From Daphnia pulex (Eukaryota > Arthropoda > Branchiopoda > Diplostraca > Daphniidae): DNA of 64,000 nt. Both the position numbers and the translations under genes were made by a program. The DNA lies in assembly GCF_021134715.1 (NCBI RefSeq), contig NC_060021.1:1612001-1676000 (forward strand), given 5' to 3'. Of the stretch, positions 35,180 through 45,129 are shown in pieces (the stretch's first letter is position 1; each line of letters begins with the position of its first letter). The notes under the pieces were generated by a model. The model was given only the letters and a program-made list of their open reading frames with translations. It was not told the origin of the DNA and searched no databases.

Positions 35180-35875
35180 ATGAAGACCTCAGTAAGTTAT
35201 TACAATCAACTATACAATTTATCATCTCAGGATTAATAGCTGATGATGGAATTGTTTGTCACATTTTCCCAACATTTTCCAAAGGTTGTCGTCGTCGTCT
35301 TGATGGCCTTTGCCGCCGTCTCTGCCCAGATCCCGGCCGGTTGGAACTACAATCCATTCCTTTACTACCCGTTCACCGCACAACCAGCGCCCGTCCAGGA
35401 AACGGCCGAAGTTGCCGCCGCCCGTGCCGCTCACTTGGCAGCCCACACATCCGCCGGAGGATCCAGCAGGGTGGTCGCCGTTCAACCTGTTCCTGTTGTT
35501 TGGGGACAACCAGCAGGTGCCGTTTTGGACACTCCCGAAGTTTGGGCCGCCAAAGTTGAACATTACCGCGCCCACTCGGCCGCCGCCGCTGCCAACGGAG
35601 TCGTCTCGACTCTTGCGCCTCTTCCGGTGGTCAGTTGGGGAGTCCCTCAACCCGTCCAGGAGACTCCCGAAGTGGCCGCAGCTCGTCGTGCTCATTTGGC
35701 AGCTCACGCTCACGCCACCGCCCGAGTAGCGAAAGTGGTGGTTCCCGTTCAGCCGCTTCCATCAGCGGTGGTCGTTGATGCTCCCCCTCAACCCGTTCAG
35801 GACACCCCTGAAGTTCACGCCGCTAGAATGGCCTTTTTCCGCGCCTTTCACGAAGCTGCCGTTCGATCTGGTTAA
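35180..35875 (+). CDS. DTPEV-repeat cuticle protein, contracted copy
   Basis: Exon 1 35180-35191 (MKTS), exon 2 35285-35875, 200 aa. Same signal peptide and start of the mature chain as the 3268 gene. Relative to that gene, 216 bp are missing in frame: the sequence passes from the P-Q-P-V-Q of one repeat linker to E-T-P-E-V-A-A-A-R-R of a later unit, as expected from unequal pairing between DTPEV units. The R-G-K-R-S site is lost in the deletion. AATAAA is in the trailer near 35958. Confidence 0.85.
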
Positions 35876-36370
35876 AGTGAATGCCCGCGCGTCGTGTGTA
35901 GATATTAAATTGTCATCAATTAGGTTATTTTCAAATTGTGTTTGTCGAGGATAATAATAAAAATTAAGTTTTCAAATTGACTTCTTTTTTTAAATCGTTT
36001 TAGCTGAAAAGGGCAGCCTTACCTGCTTACTAATCGTCGTTGATATCAGGATTGGTATTTACAATGAGGAAGATGGACTGCCTCAATATAAATTTTCTTA
36101 GCGAGGTCGAACTTCGTTGGGCTTTTTATCAAAAAAACATTATGAATTATTCCTTTCGGGTAAAGGCGATTGGGTACGTAGGAACAAACTATAATCTATG
36201 GGCGGGCGCATCAACGGTGATTAAATTGATTTAATGTAGCTAACCCAAGAAGATAATGTGGATGGAAATTCTTCTTCTTCTCGGTTCCTTGTTCGGTTCT
36301 ATATACTTGAAAGGCATTGTGTTGCATGTTTCTTTTTATTATAACAATTTGCTGAGAACCTTAAATATTT

Positions 36371-36470
36371 AATCGTGGCGGAATTCGAATCCGCAATTTT
36401 CGGATGAGATCGGATGACAGCATGCACTATAAAGAAGTCCGACACCTTATATCCGATAGGCCACACTATC
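36371..36470 (-). pseudogene. tRNA-Arg-like copy e, decayed
   Basis: Equivalent of 4727-4811 in the right module. The anticodon region is enlarged by insertions (a second GATCGGATGACAGCATGC stretch), and the D loop has extra bases. Not a plausible functional tRNA. Confidence 0.5.
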
Positions 36471-36666
36471 ATTAATGATTTTATTATTTATCATTAGTTT
36501 ATTTCTAAATTTATAAATAAGAGAACTATTAGTAAACTCGAGATTTTATTTTTATCCATGGTTGTATTTATTTTCGAAACGTAAAAATGAAAGTAAAGCG
36601 AAGCGAAATTTTATTATTCCAAATTGAATTCCCTGTTGTTGTTTTTTTCTTAGACCTTAGCCTTTG

Positions 36667-37209
36667 TCATTTCGGCTGTTTGGCTACAGGGTCGTACTCG
36701 TGTTGTTCGTTACTCATCGAGTCGGCCGATTCCTCGTCTTCATCTTCTTCAATTAAAATGTCATTCAATCGCAGTTTCAACAAATGGCCCAACCGGCGCA
36801 ACCAAGCCGGGAAAAAACCATCCAATTTCACTCGAGCATAAAGGAGAAACATAACGTAGAAAATCAGAATAAATAGCGGAGCAGCGATGCCAGGATCCAG
36901 CAATAACTGAGTAGTTGGGCCCAATTGAATTCGCCGGTAGATGAGCAGAGCCAACGGTGAAGCCGCGGCAAATCTCAGTGCCATGTTGATCGATTCCTGA
37001 TGTAAATGGTGTCCGGCCCGGCTGATGGCGTACATGTCTGTCATGATGGCCCTGTCGCTGAAGAAACGCAGGATGGAAAAGACGCCCGACACCAAACTTA
37101 TCACCGGGAAGATCATGATGAAGAAACTCCGAGAAACTCGTCAGTGCGAAATTGCTGCCGTACTGACAAAGCCGGACGGCAAATCAATATTTGTGTGTTC
37201 AATCGCCAT
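36667..37209 (-). pseudogene. Multi-pass membrane protein gene with an in-frame TGA
   Basis: On the minus strand ATG at 37209 opens MAIEHTNIDLPSGFVSTAAISH, then TGA (37141-37143), and the same frame continues R-V-S-R-S-F-F-I-M-I-F-P-V... to a stop at 36667. The part from the internal ATG at 37116 is 149 aa with three hydrophobic segments (about 1-19, 48-64 and 75-95 of that part) and an acidic tail (EEDEDEES). Family not recognised. Either a nonsense mutation, a sequencing error, translation from 37116, or readthrough. The left module lacks the gene, and the 41-43.6 kb copy keeps only its 3' end. Confidence 0.5.
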
Positions 37210-37632
37210 TATTTATTTAATAATAATTTTTATTCATAATTATTTCCGCTTGATATTCTAATTTGCATTTAATCAAACATTGTTCAAAGCAATGAATAAA
37301 TATTTTTATGGATAATTTAATTAAGCTAACGATAAATTGAATAAGAGCCTATTGCATGATGTTATCTCGATCATGTCTTTCCGATCCGATCATCACAGCT
37401 ATCGATAATTGAGTCCGACTTTCCATGGCTTCTTGGCTAAGTTATAATTCTATTTAAAAAAAGAAATATGCAAAACTATTAAAATGTGATATTTCTTTTT
37501 GAAATATGATTGTAAAATGTTGAGAATATTAAAGACAATAATTATTTTGAGCTAGTTATTTCATCAAATTGAAATTATGATGGAAATGGTGGTTATTTTA
37601 CGCTTGCGCATGAGGCAGTCTGCTCCCTACAT

Positions 37633-37640
37633 CTATAAAA
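37633..37640 (+). promoter_or_regulatory. TATA box of the MNII-type gene
   Basis: TATAAAAA in the block ACATCTATAAAAAGGAGTGC, conserved in the left copy; ATG 61 bp downstream. Confidence 0.6.
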
Positions 37641-37700
37641 AGGAGTGCAGTTTTGCGTATACTAGCATATCAAGTATTCAGCGATTACAACAATAAAAAA

Positions 37701-38324
37701 ATGAATATTATTCTGACAATTATCAGCCCATTTTTCATCAGACTTTGGTCTTTGGTTTTTTTCGTCTTGCCTGCTGCATTTGATTACCTTTGGGAGGCAT
37801 TTACAAACTACTTTCTTGAGAATTTCGCGGAGTCGCCACCTAACGTCACTGGATCCGAATTAGCGCCAGCCTCAAACGCCACAACAACCGATGTGGCCGA
37901 ACTCGAATTTTGCCCTTGTTGCGAGGAAGAATACATAAATCGAATTCTCTTGAACCAGCTGGAACTTGAAGTACAAAAGGTCTCTGAAGAAAACCAAAAG
38001 AATCGTCGGAATGCGACTGAGCCAAATTCGGATAGTGATGAGGAATCGAATTATGAAGATGAACCATCGGCCCAGCAAGAAAACAACGAGGCAGAAGCGG
38101 AATCTCCTTCCATATCCGAGTCTTCTCAAGTTAAACCACCAACGGATGAGACCCACACCGAGTCAAATGGCATCATTGAGGCTCCTTTAATTCCGGACAC
38201 TTTTGAGGATCCCCATGCTGACTGTTGCGCTACTTGTTCACCCATGCCAGAAGCAACTGATGCAGACCAAGGAACAGACAACGGCCGCAATACCAAGGAG
38301 ACGAGCGATTTAACAAACTTGTAA
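37701..38324 (+). CDS. Acidic secreted or membrane-anchored protein, unknown
   Basis: Single-exon 207-aa frame from ATG 37701 (MNIILTIISPFF...). A TTG-initiated extension upstream is unlikely because the TATA box sits too close. The N-terminal 33 residues are hydrophobic: a signal peptide or signal anchor. Then come two N-glycosylation sequons (N-V-T, N-A-T), a C-P-C-C-E-E-E-Y motif near 75, a helical Glu/Gln-rich segment, a long acidic Ser/Glu region, and a second Cys group (C-C-A-T-C) near 180. Not recognised. Broken copies exist at 5358 and 160-365, each next to an MKST cuticle gene. Coding is supported by the length of the open frame, its composition and the TATA box. Confidence 0.6.
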   Translation: MNIILTIISPFFIRLWSLVFFVLPAAFDYLWEAFTNYFLENFAESPPNVTGSELAPASNATTTDVAELEFCPCCEEEYINRILLNQLELEVQKVSEENQKNRRNATEPNSDSDEESNYEDEPSAQQENNEAEAESPSISESSQVKPPTDETHTESNGIIEAPLIPDTFEDPHADCCATCSPMPEATDADQGTDNGRNTKETSDLTNL

Positions 38325-38806
38325 TGGCCATCATTCTCTATGTTTCCCATTTCGTCAGTCCTTAGCGACTTATTCTTCTGTCAATTTGATTAAATACACG
38401 TCATTTGATACAGCAATTTCACCATATTGTATTTTATTATTTCGTTATTTTTCGCAAAATATTTCTGCATCTTCCATTCACGCCTTATTTTAGCTATCCA
38501 TATGAAGGTAATAAAGATGGGATTCAATTGAGTGTGTACTTTATTCGAAAAAAAGGGTAATTCGAATTTCGTCATTTCATTATGTGTAACAATAACGTCG
38601 TCAAACTTGCTGTTTTTCTCAAAACCTGTAGAGGGAGAAAGAAAACTAAACTTATTCAGCAGCTAGTTTCTGCTGGTTCGAAGCAAACTCGTTCGACTCG
38701 ACACACCCTTAATTGTTCATGCAGGGTGTGGTTGGTTATTGCAAATGCTTTTCTCGGTTTTACCTTGGGTGAACGCGAATTCACGAGGATGGGTTAGATG
38801 AACGAG

Positions 38807-38814
38807 TATAAAAG
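38807..38814 (+). promoter_or_regulatory. TATA box of cuticle copy 4
   Basis: TATAAAAG 77 bp before the ATG at 38884, in the promoter block common to MKST cuticle genes. Confidence 0.65.
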
Positions 38815-38883
38815 AGCAGTCAAAATGCAGTCCATCAACAGCATCCCCCTCGAGCTCTTCCTTCAATTTTCACGAGAACGACA

Positions 38884-39431
38884 ATGAAGTCCACGGTAAA
38901 CATTATTTTAAAATTTAATCTTAATTCTTAATCGATCTTAATTTTTGGAATTAACCTTTCTGTATTCTCTTGCGCAGATTGCTTGTCTGCTGGTTGTTGG
39001 CTGTTGCCAACCAAGTTGAATGCTACGGATACGGTCAAGACTCCGGATACTACGGAGGAGCCGGTACCTTACCGAGCACGAGCCCCCCAGAAGGCCACCT
39101 CGTCATCGACTACGACACCGGAAAATTCACATGGGCCTCCGCCCCCACCAACAACTACTTCGGCGCCCCTGACGCTTCCCGTTCTAAGCGCCAAGTCTTC
39201 GGCGCTATTCCATTCAATGTTCAAATGCCCTATGCCTTTATCCCTGGTGGCTATACATTTCTCTCCCACCCTCCTCCTACGTCGCCCCGATTGTGCCCGC
39301 CCCTGCTGCTGGGTCCTCTTGGATCAGCCGCACTCCCGGCCAATAAGCAACCGCTTAGCGCGTCGACAAAAGTTTTAACAGCATTTCAAACCATATTCAA
39401 TATTCGCTCGATCTTTATTTTAGCGAAATAA
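38884..39431 (+). pseudogene. MKST cuticle gene copy 4, frameshifted and shortened
   Basis: Exon 1 38884-38895 (MKST) and the acceptor at 38976-38977 are intact, but exon 2 has one extra T in CTGGTTGTTGGCTGTTGCC, so the spliced frame ends at a TGA 13 codons into exon 2. The other frame continues as C-Y-G-Y-G-Q-D-S-G-Y-Y-G-G, an unusual T-W-A-S-A-P segment, S-K-R-Q-V-F-G and F-I-P-G-G-Y, recognisable as the ends of the family. The RR chitin-binding part and both DTPEV repeats are gone. It lies in the module at the place of copy 2 (6223). Confidence 0.65.
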
Positions 39432-41047
39432 AAATTTTGACGGAAAATCCAAGTCAACTTTTTTGTCATTGTGATCGCGAGTGTTAAAAGCGCCAAACGT
39501 TTCTCTCCCTTCCATAATTGCACCACCGCGTTTTTCATTATTCAAAAAGAAAAACTTTTTTTCTAAAAAGGAAAAGAAACATTTTTTTTCTATATACTTT
39601 TCTTATTCATCCGATAATTTTAGTGTGTATAATAGGAAAATCAGAATATAAAAAAAAGAGCACAAATAAAGAACATTTTTCATGTATTTAAAATTTTTAA
39701 CAAGATGCGGATTCGTGGATTTAATTGCCAAGCCGAAATGCTTGTTTCGCTTGAAATCGGTGGCGTCAGTAGCTACATATGTATATGTCTCACTGACTGC
39801 ATGCGGTTATTGCATACTGATATCCTTTCGCCAGCCTTTCGTTAAGAAGAACCCGGAAGGCCGGAAATTAATTCAAGAACAAGTTTGCGCGTGCTGTTAC
39901 CAAAAATCCGTGGAAGATAATTTGACGTCTTTATAAGCAATCAAATTTCTAATGATTGTCAAAAACCGTTGGCTGTGGCTGCGAGAAGCGCCAAAATGAA
40001 AATTGACTCTGACAAATTTGCAATAATGGCGCTCATTTTTATGTTTTCATTTTGTCACCGATTAACGACTTTATTACTCCCGTCATAAATACATCAAATA
40101 CAAATACTTATTCAGACAATACTTTTTTCCGCGATATCTTATTTCTTTTTTTAACAAAATAATTTCACGGTTTCCCGAATTTTCCGTTAAGTGCTATCCT
40201 TTCGAGCTCTCCATTAAGGAAATAACCAAATAAAACATTCAGGGATTTCTATATTGAGTGTTGGCTAAATTGGAGAAGAAGGAATTTGTATTCATTTCAT
40301 AATCTCCATAGCTACTGTATGCGACTGTATGTGTAGACCAATACATATTTTTGAAGTGTTCGATTTCGCCTTATTTTCGATGGGGTTGATTAAATAATTC
40401 TGCGATTGATTTATTCTTATATTTTCTCAGTTGATGGTTTATCCCCTTTTTTGCCATTGTTTAACGCTGCCAATTGCAACCCACCTACCGGCACCAACGT
40501 TTATGATGATCGTTGGCATGAAAATAAATAAAGGTTTGAGCCGCCGAGGTTTGGTTGGGACGAAAAACAGCACGACAATGACACCGACATATGCCACTTT
40601 AATACTATATATCCTCGACTATATCAAGGAATGATGTAGTGATCGTAGCACTTAGGATTTTATGTCCTCATGGTTCAAATCCAACAAAGTATAAACCGTA
40701 GTTGTCTGCGGTATTCTGCTCGTATTAGCTGCTGGTTATCGTATTTCAAATTTCAGGTAATTCTTTTGTATTCGAACTACACCCTACCTATTGATGTAGA
40801 GTTGCGCGGTATAAAAAGGCGGAGATATAAGATTACAAGAGGCCGCCATACAAGTTGTCCCTATATAATAAGTTGCCTGCAACGTTCATGTTCTTGCTCT
40901 GAGTCAATATTGAGTAAGTCGAAAGTTAACCTATTTAATATATCCGTCCGAGAATATAGTGGATAAGGACCGAAGCTGAAGAAAATAATTAAGTATGAAC
41001 TAACGTACTTTCCGCGGTTATGACTAATGAAGAATTGTGTAAGCGAC
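39432..41047. other. Intergenic, duplicated then unique DNA
   Basis: 39700-40310 aligns with 7190-7830; from 40310 to 41047 I see no gene. A tRNA-like stretch at about 40629-40690 (TAGTGATCGTAGCAC...GGTTCAAATCC) has A and B box resemblance but no acceptor stem. Confidence 0.45.
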
Positions 41048-41906
41048 ATAGCGTCACCTTTGCAGACATAAGAACCCTATGCACTGTTTTAAAAGAGCCC
41101 AACAATATCGAATCAGTTCACTCGTCTTTACAGCGTAAAAACATGAACACAATTTCCTGATAATATAGCCAGTAACAATTTGTGTTGTCCTCTGATTATG
41201 TGTAGATACAAATTCATTTTCTTATGGAACATGTTCTCTTTTCAATTGATTTAAGGTGTGATAACATAGAATAAAAACAATTCGGGACTATATAGATATT
41301 CCATTGTTTTGTTGATAATTTGTATTTTAATATTTAAGTTAGATCATGCCGGTGATAGATTCACCCGATTCATAATATTATTACAATTCCTATATTCTGC
41401 CTAACGATATAACAGAATACTGGATTTCATAGCGTTCGTTCTATGGGAGCCTCTCTCACTTTTGCAAGGATATAAGAGCCATAAGAACCATAAGAACCAT
41501 ATACACTGACTGATATAACCATTGTCCTCTGATAATGTGTAGATCAATAAAAATAATTAAAAATAGCATTTAATTATGGAATATGTTCCGTTCGATTGAT
41601 TTAAGATGTGATGACATTGAATATAAAAACGGCCCGGATCTACAGATGTTGTATTGTTTTTGTGCTGCTGCTAAGTTAGGCTTATTTGTTAAATTTTAAG
41701 TTGTATTAATTTGACCTGAAATGGAGGGAAAAAGACCGTCCCTTATCCTGATCCTAGAACTTTATTCGTGGCACACTGTTCTACAACCGACGCCGTTTGT
41801 CGTGTTGAAAACTTATGTTGTATAATATAGAAAACTTATGAAAATGTTTTCGTGGTTCGAAAAATATATCAATTACACTTATTAAAATCATTTATACCAA
41901 TCAATT

Positions 41907-41990
41907 AACCAAGGCGGGACTCGAACCCGCAATTTTCGGATGTCAACTCATTATAGAAGTCCGACGCCTTATCCATTAGGCCACATGGTC
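41907..41990 (-). tRNA. tRNA-Arg(UCU)-like gene with a 12-nt intron, copy c
   Basis: Same fold as copy a with intact T arm (GCGGG/CCCGC). Acceptor GACCATG pairs with CTTGGTT; relative to copies a and b both bases of pair 5-68 have changed (G-C to A-T), preserving pairing. Intron TAATGAGTTGAC differs from copy a in sequence but not length. The best candidate among the copies for a working tRNA, apart from the shared 6-67 mismatch. Confidence 0.65.
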
Positions 41991-42379
41991 TGTTACTATG
42001 TTGACGAATTTAAAGCGTCTGAACGCAATCTAAACGTTAAAATTGAAATACAAATCTTTTGTATAGAACTCTACATGCAAATTTGCAAAATTGTTTTACT
42101 GGTTTTTGTATGAGGCATCGGTATTGACCTAGAAATGATGGACATAACCGTTCACCGTTGTTCACTTGGGCCCTTCCTACTTTCCTGCGGAAGCATGTAG
42201 AGCACAGCCACACATTAACTGAATTTAGGAAAGAAAAGTAAAATGAGGAAGACAAACGTGTTTGCACTATTCTACTAGTTCCTCTTTCTGTAATGCGGAA
42301 GACCAAGATTATGTTACTTGGGTTTCCAACCTTGCTGGAAGGCACCGCGCACCACACCAAAAGGAACGAAACTCTTTCG

Positions 42380-42387
42380 TATAAAAG
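42380..42387 (+). promoter_or_regulatory. TATA box of truncated DTPEV copy
   Basis: TATAAAAG 76 bp before the ATG at 42463, as in the intact copies. Confidence 0.6.
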
Positions 42388-42462
42388 CTTCGACATGTTG
42401 CGAACCAAATCAGTTTACTCTTCTCCCTCTTCTGCACTCCAACAATTTTTAAGCGAATCGAC

Positions 42463-42889
42463 ATGAAGACCTCAGTAAGTTTTAATCAACTAAACAATTT
42501 ATAATCTCATAACTAATAGGGCGGATAGAATTGTTTGTCCGTGTTTGTCACATTTTCCAAAGGTTGTCGTCGTCGTCTTGATGGCCTGTGCCGCCGTCTC
42601 TGCCCAGATCCCGGCCGGTTGGAACTACAATCCATTCCTTTACTACCCGTTCACCGCACAACCAGCGCCCGTACAGGAAACGGCCGAAGTTGCCGCAGCC
42701 CGTGCCGCTCACTTGGCAGCCCACACTTCCGCCGGAGGATCCAGCAGAGTGGTCGCCGTTCAACCTGTTCCTGTTGTTGGGGGACAACCGGCAGGTGCCG
42801 TGTTTATTGAGGATAATAATAAAAATTCAGTTTTCAAATTGACTTCTTTTTTAAAAATCGTTTTAGCTAAAAAGGGCAGACTTACCTGA
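42463..42889 (+). pseudogene. DTPEV cuticle gene, truncated copy
   Basis: Exon 1 42463-42474 (MKTS), exon 2 42563-42889. The signal peptide and the first repeat unit (V-Q-E-T-A-E-V-A-A-A-R-A-A-H) are normal. After Q-P-A-G-A-V (about 42800) the remaining repeats are deleted and the frame runs into what is 3' UTR in the other copies, giving a Lys/Asn/Phe-rich tail. The polyadenylation signal AATAAA of the UTR now lies inside the frame (near 42817-42823), so transcripts may end before the stop codon. Confidence 0.7.
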
Positions 42890-43286
42890 TGCTTATTAAT
42901 CGTCGTTGATATCAGGATTGGTATATACAACGAGGAAGATGGACTGCCTCAATATAAATTTTTTCTTATCGAGGTCGAACGTCGACCTAGCTTATGAATT
43001 TCAATTGCAGTTCTTAGAAAAAAAAATTGCGAATAATCCTTTTAGATAAAGGCGATTGAAGGAACAAACTAATCTATGGGTGGGCGCAACACCGGTGATT
43101 AAATTGATTCAATGTAAACCAACAAGATAAGGCTGTTGGAATTGCACCGTTCTATAAAAGCAAATCAGAATTGTAAAAAATTTTGGATCATACGAAATTC
43201 TTTTTCTTCTCGGTTCTATATACTTGAAAGGCATTGTGTTGCATGTTTCTTTATATAATAACTTAAGCTGTGACCATTAAATATTT

Positions 43287-43378
43287 AATCGTGGCGGGAT
43301 TTAAGAACCCGCAATTTTCGGATGCACTTCAAAGAAGTCCAACTCCTTATCCAATAGGCCACACCATCTTCAATGGTA
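43287..43378 (-). pseudogene. tRNA-Arg-like copy f, decayed
   Basis: Equivalent of 4727-4811 and 36371-36470. T arm GCGGG/CCCGC is intact but the loop has nine bases; anticodon stem TTGGA/TCCGA is weakened. Confidence 0.5.
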
Positions 43379-43630
43379 TTATTATTTATTATTTATCATT
43401 TGTTTATTTTTAAATTTATAAATAAGAGAACTAGTAAACAGAAGATATTATTTTTCATGATTTATTTATTCTCGATAATGCAAATGCGAAAAGCGAAGCG
43501 AAATTTTATTATTCCAAATTTAAGTTCTTGTTTTTCCTATTATACCTCTTTATCAGTTCGGCTGCTCTAATTTTGGCTACAGGGTCGTAGGCTACTCGTG
43601 TTGTAAATTGCTCATCGAGGTACTCATTTG

Positions 43631-43789
43631 AAAGTCTGTAGGGTTCATCCCGACGAACAAGATCATCACTCATCAGGTTCAGAGAAAAGCGAAACTACAA
43701 CTAGAGCCACCGGCGGACGTGTCAAAAGTAAAAAAACTAATTTTATTGACGCTGTTAAAAGTAGCAATATAATCGAACGTAAATTATGA
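43631..43789 (+). other. Possible exon fragment, unknown
   Basis: A plus-strand frame reading K-V-C-R-V-H-P-D-E-Q-D-H-H-S-S-G... to N-I-I-E-R-K-L ends with TGA at 43787. The composition (Ser/Glu then Lys/Arg) looks protein-like, and it stands between the end of the duplicated module and the DIRS element. It could be the end of a gene cut by the rearrangement. Not recognised. Confidence 0.2.
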
Positions 43790-43869
43790 TTTCACATGGT
43801 TTCACATTGATCACTCTCCTGTTGGATAAGCGTCAAGACAGACATGACAAGTTCAGCTACGCCAGAGTA

Positions 43870-43908
43870 ATTGTACAGCGAATTTCATTCGCTTCAGACC
43901 CTAAGGGT
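43870..43908 (+). repeat. DIRS left inverted terminal repeat
   Basis: ATTGTACAGCGAATTTCATT followed by CGCTTCAGACCCTAAGGGT; reverse complement recurs at 48249-48287 with one mismatch. Confidence 0.85.
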
Positions 43909-44079
43909 GTAGACATATTTTATTTCTACCAAATCAGCTTATTTAAAGAACAAAAAAGACAAGGACACATAGACAAAGGGATGACAAGGTCTGGAAGGTT
44001 ACCGCACCTCTTTCGCACCTTTCTTCTGTCCTTTCCACCCTATTTCCTTCAGACTTATTTTAGCTACCACCAAGTAAAG

Positions 44080-45099
44080 ATGTCTAGAAATAGGGGGTTT
44101 TTCGGGCCACGTGGCCGCCCTAACGATTTTCGTGGTTTTCAAGAACAGAATTTTCTTGAGTATCAGTACGGACCAGTCGATAGATTCCCAGCTTTTAGGG
44201 AAAGATCGCCGATCCGCCGGGACCCCAGGTATCAGTACGATTTTGGTGATTATCAGGAAGGGTACTTTAGGGAGCGGGAGTTGAGGCGTGAGTATTTTGG
44301 GCCTGACTTCCACCAGGAAGAGCAGTTCGTTCCAAGAGAAGAGCAGTACCGTCCAGAAGAGCAGTACCGTCCAGAAGTAGAACCTCAGTTTTATCAGGAG
44401 AGAGAGGAGGATTTCTATGAGTATAGATCGAAAGATGAAGGAGGCTTGGAGAACGATCAGAGAGAAAATAATCGGCCATGGAGGCCACCTCGTCGTGAAG
44501 AGGTATTGGGTGAAGCTCTTCCCCAACAGCAGCCAATACAGCGTGAAACTCCTCCTCCTCAACCGAGTCCGCGTCATCCGCCGCCGAAGCAGCAGCCACG
44601 TCCGACCTCTCCCTCCCAGGATGCGCCGTATACAGTTTAAACCCAGATTTGCGACGAACTTACTGCATGGTTGACAAAAGATATGTAAGGAGAGGAGTCG
44701 AAAGCAATCTCGAAGCGTTTTCCCTTGAAATTTGCGGAGGAATCATTTGAGATTCGGCCCCCCAAGTTAGATAATTTCATGCAGCGGCGAGCGAAGGACA
44801 AGGAGGTGCTAAGGAATGTGAATTGTGCGGAAGAAGTTTTAGTGGCGTTGCAGCATAAGATTTGTGACGTGGTTCCGCCACTTATTGACTTGTATGCGCG
44901 TGTATCGGCTCTAGAAGAGGGAGAGATCGCGGTTGAAGCAGCAAAAGATTCATTCAGGTCAGCACTGCGCCAATGGGCGAGAGCATGGTTGTATGTGACG
45001 AAAGAAAGAAGAAAGTCGGTGGTGAGCCTCGTGGAGCCGTCTTTTCAGTTTCTTCTGGCTGGACCGGAAGCATTCGCAGTAGGTCCAGAGGCTCGGTAG
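44080..45099 (+). pseudogene. DIRS gag-like ORF with two nonsense codons
   Basis: One frame from ATG 44080 (MSRNRGFFGPRGRPNDF...) runs to TAG 45097-45099, interrupted by TAA at 44638-44640 and TAA at 44686-44688. The first part is Arg/Gln/Glu-rich with R-P-E-E-Q-Y repeats. The second part carries the conserved gag C-terminal region: F-P-L-K-F-A-E-E-S-F-E-I-R-P-P-K-L, V-P-P-L-I-D-L-Y-A-R and A-L-R-Q-W-A-R-A-W-L. It would form the particle protein. Confidence 0.75.
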
Positions 45100-45129
45100 A
45101 AACTGTTCACTGGAAAATTTCTTGAGGCC

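Larger units (their letters stand above)
34140..40310 (+). repeat. Duplicated module, right copy
   Basis: Collinear with 2.2-7.8 kb and the most complete copy: decayed tRNA-like stretch (about 34140-34220), intergenic block, tRNA-Arg-like gene, DTPEV gene, decayed tRNA-like copy, membrane-protein gene, MNII gene, MKST cuticle copy, and trailer. An extra partial repeat of the block around the conserved CACCGGTATTGACCTAGAAATG motif lies at 34321-34440, so this copy underwent an internal duplication. Confidence 0.85.
41048..43620 (+). repeat. Duplicated module, third partial copy
   Basis: Contains two tandem versions of the block seen at 2170-2440 (41048-41290 and 41440-41660), then tRNA-Arg copy c, the truncated DTPEV gene, tRNA-like copy f, and the 3' end of the membrane-protein gene (about 43500-43620), where similarity to the right module stops. 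Confidence 0.75.

Noticed and set aside
40629-40690. tRNA-like stretch with a TTA anticodon-like loop
   Set aside because: A and B box resemblance and a partial anticodon stem, but no acceptor stem; most likely decayed tRNA-derived sequence.
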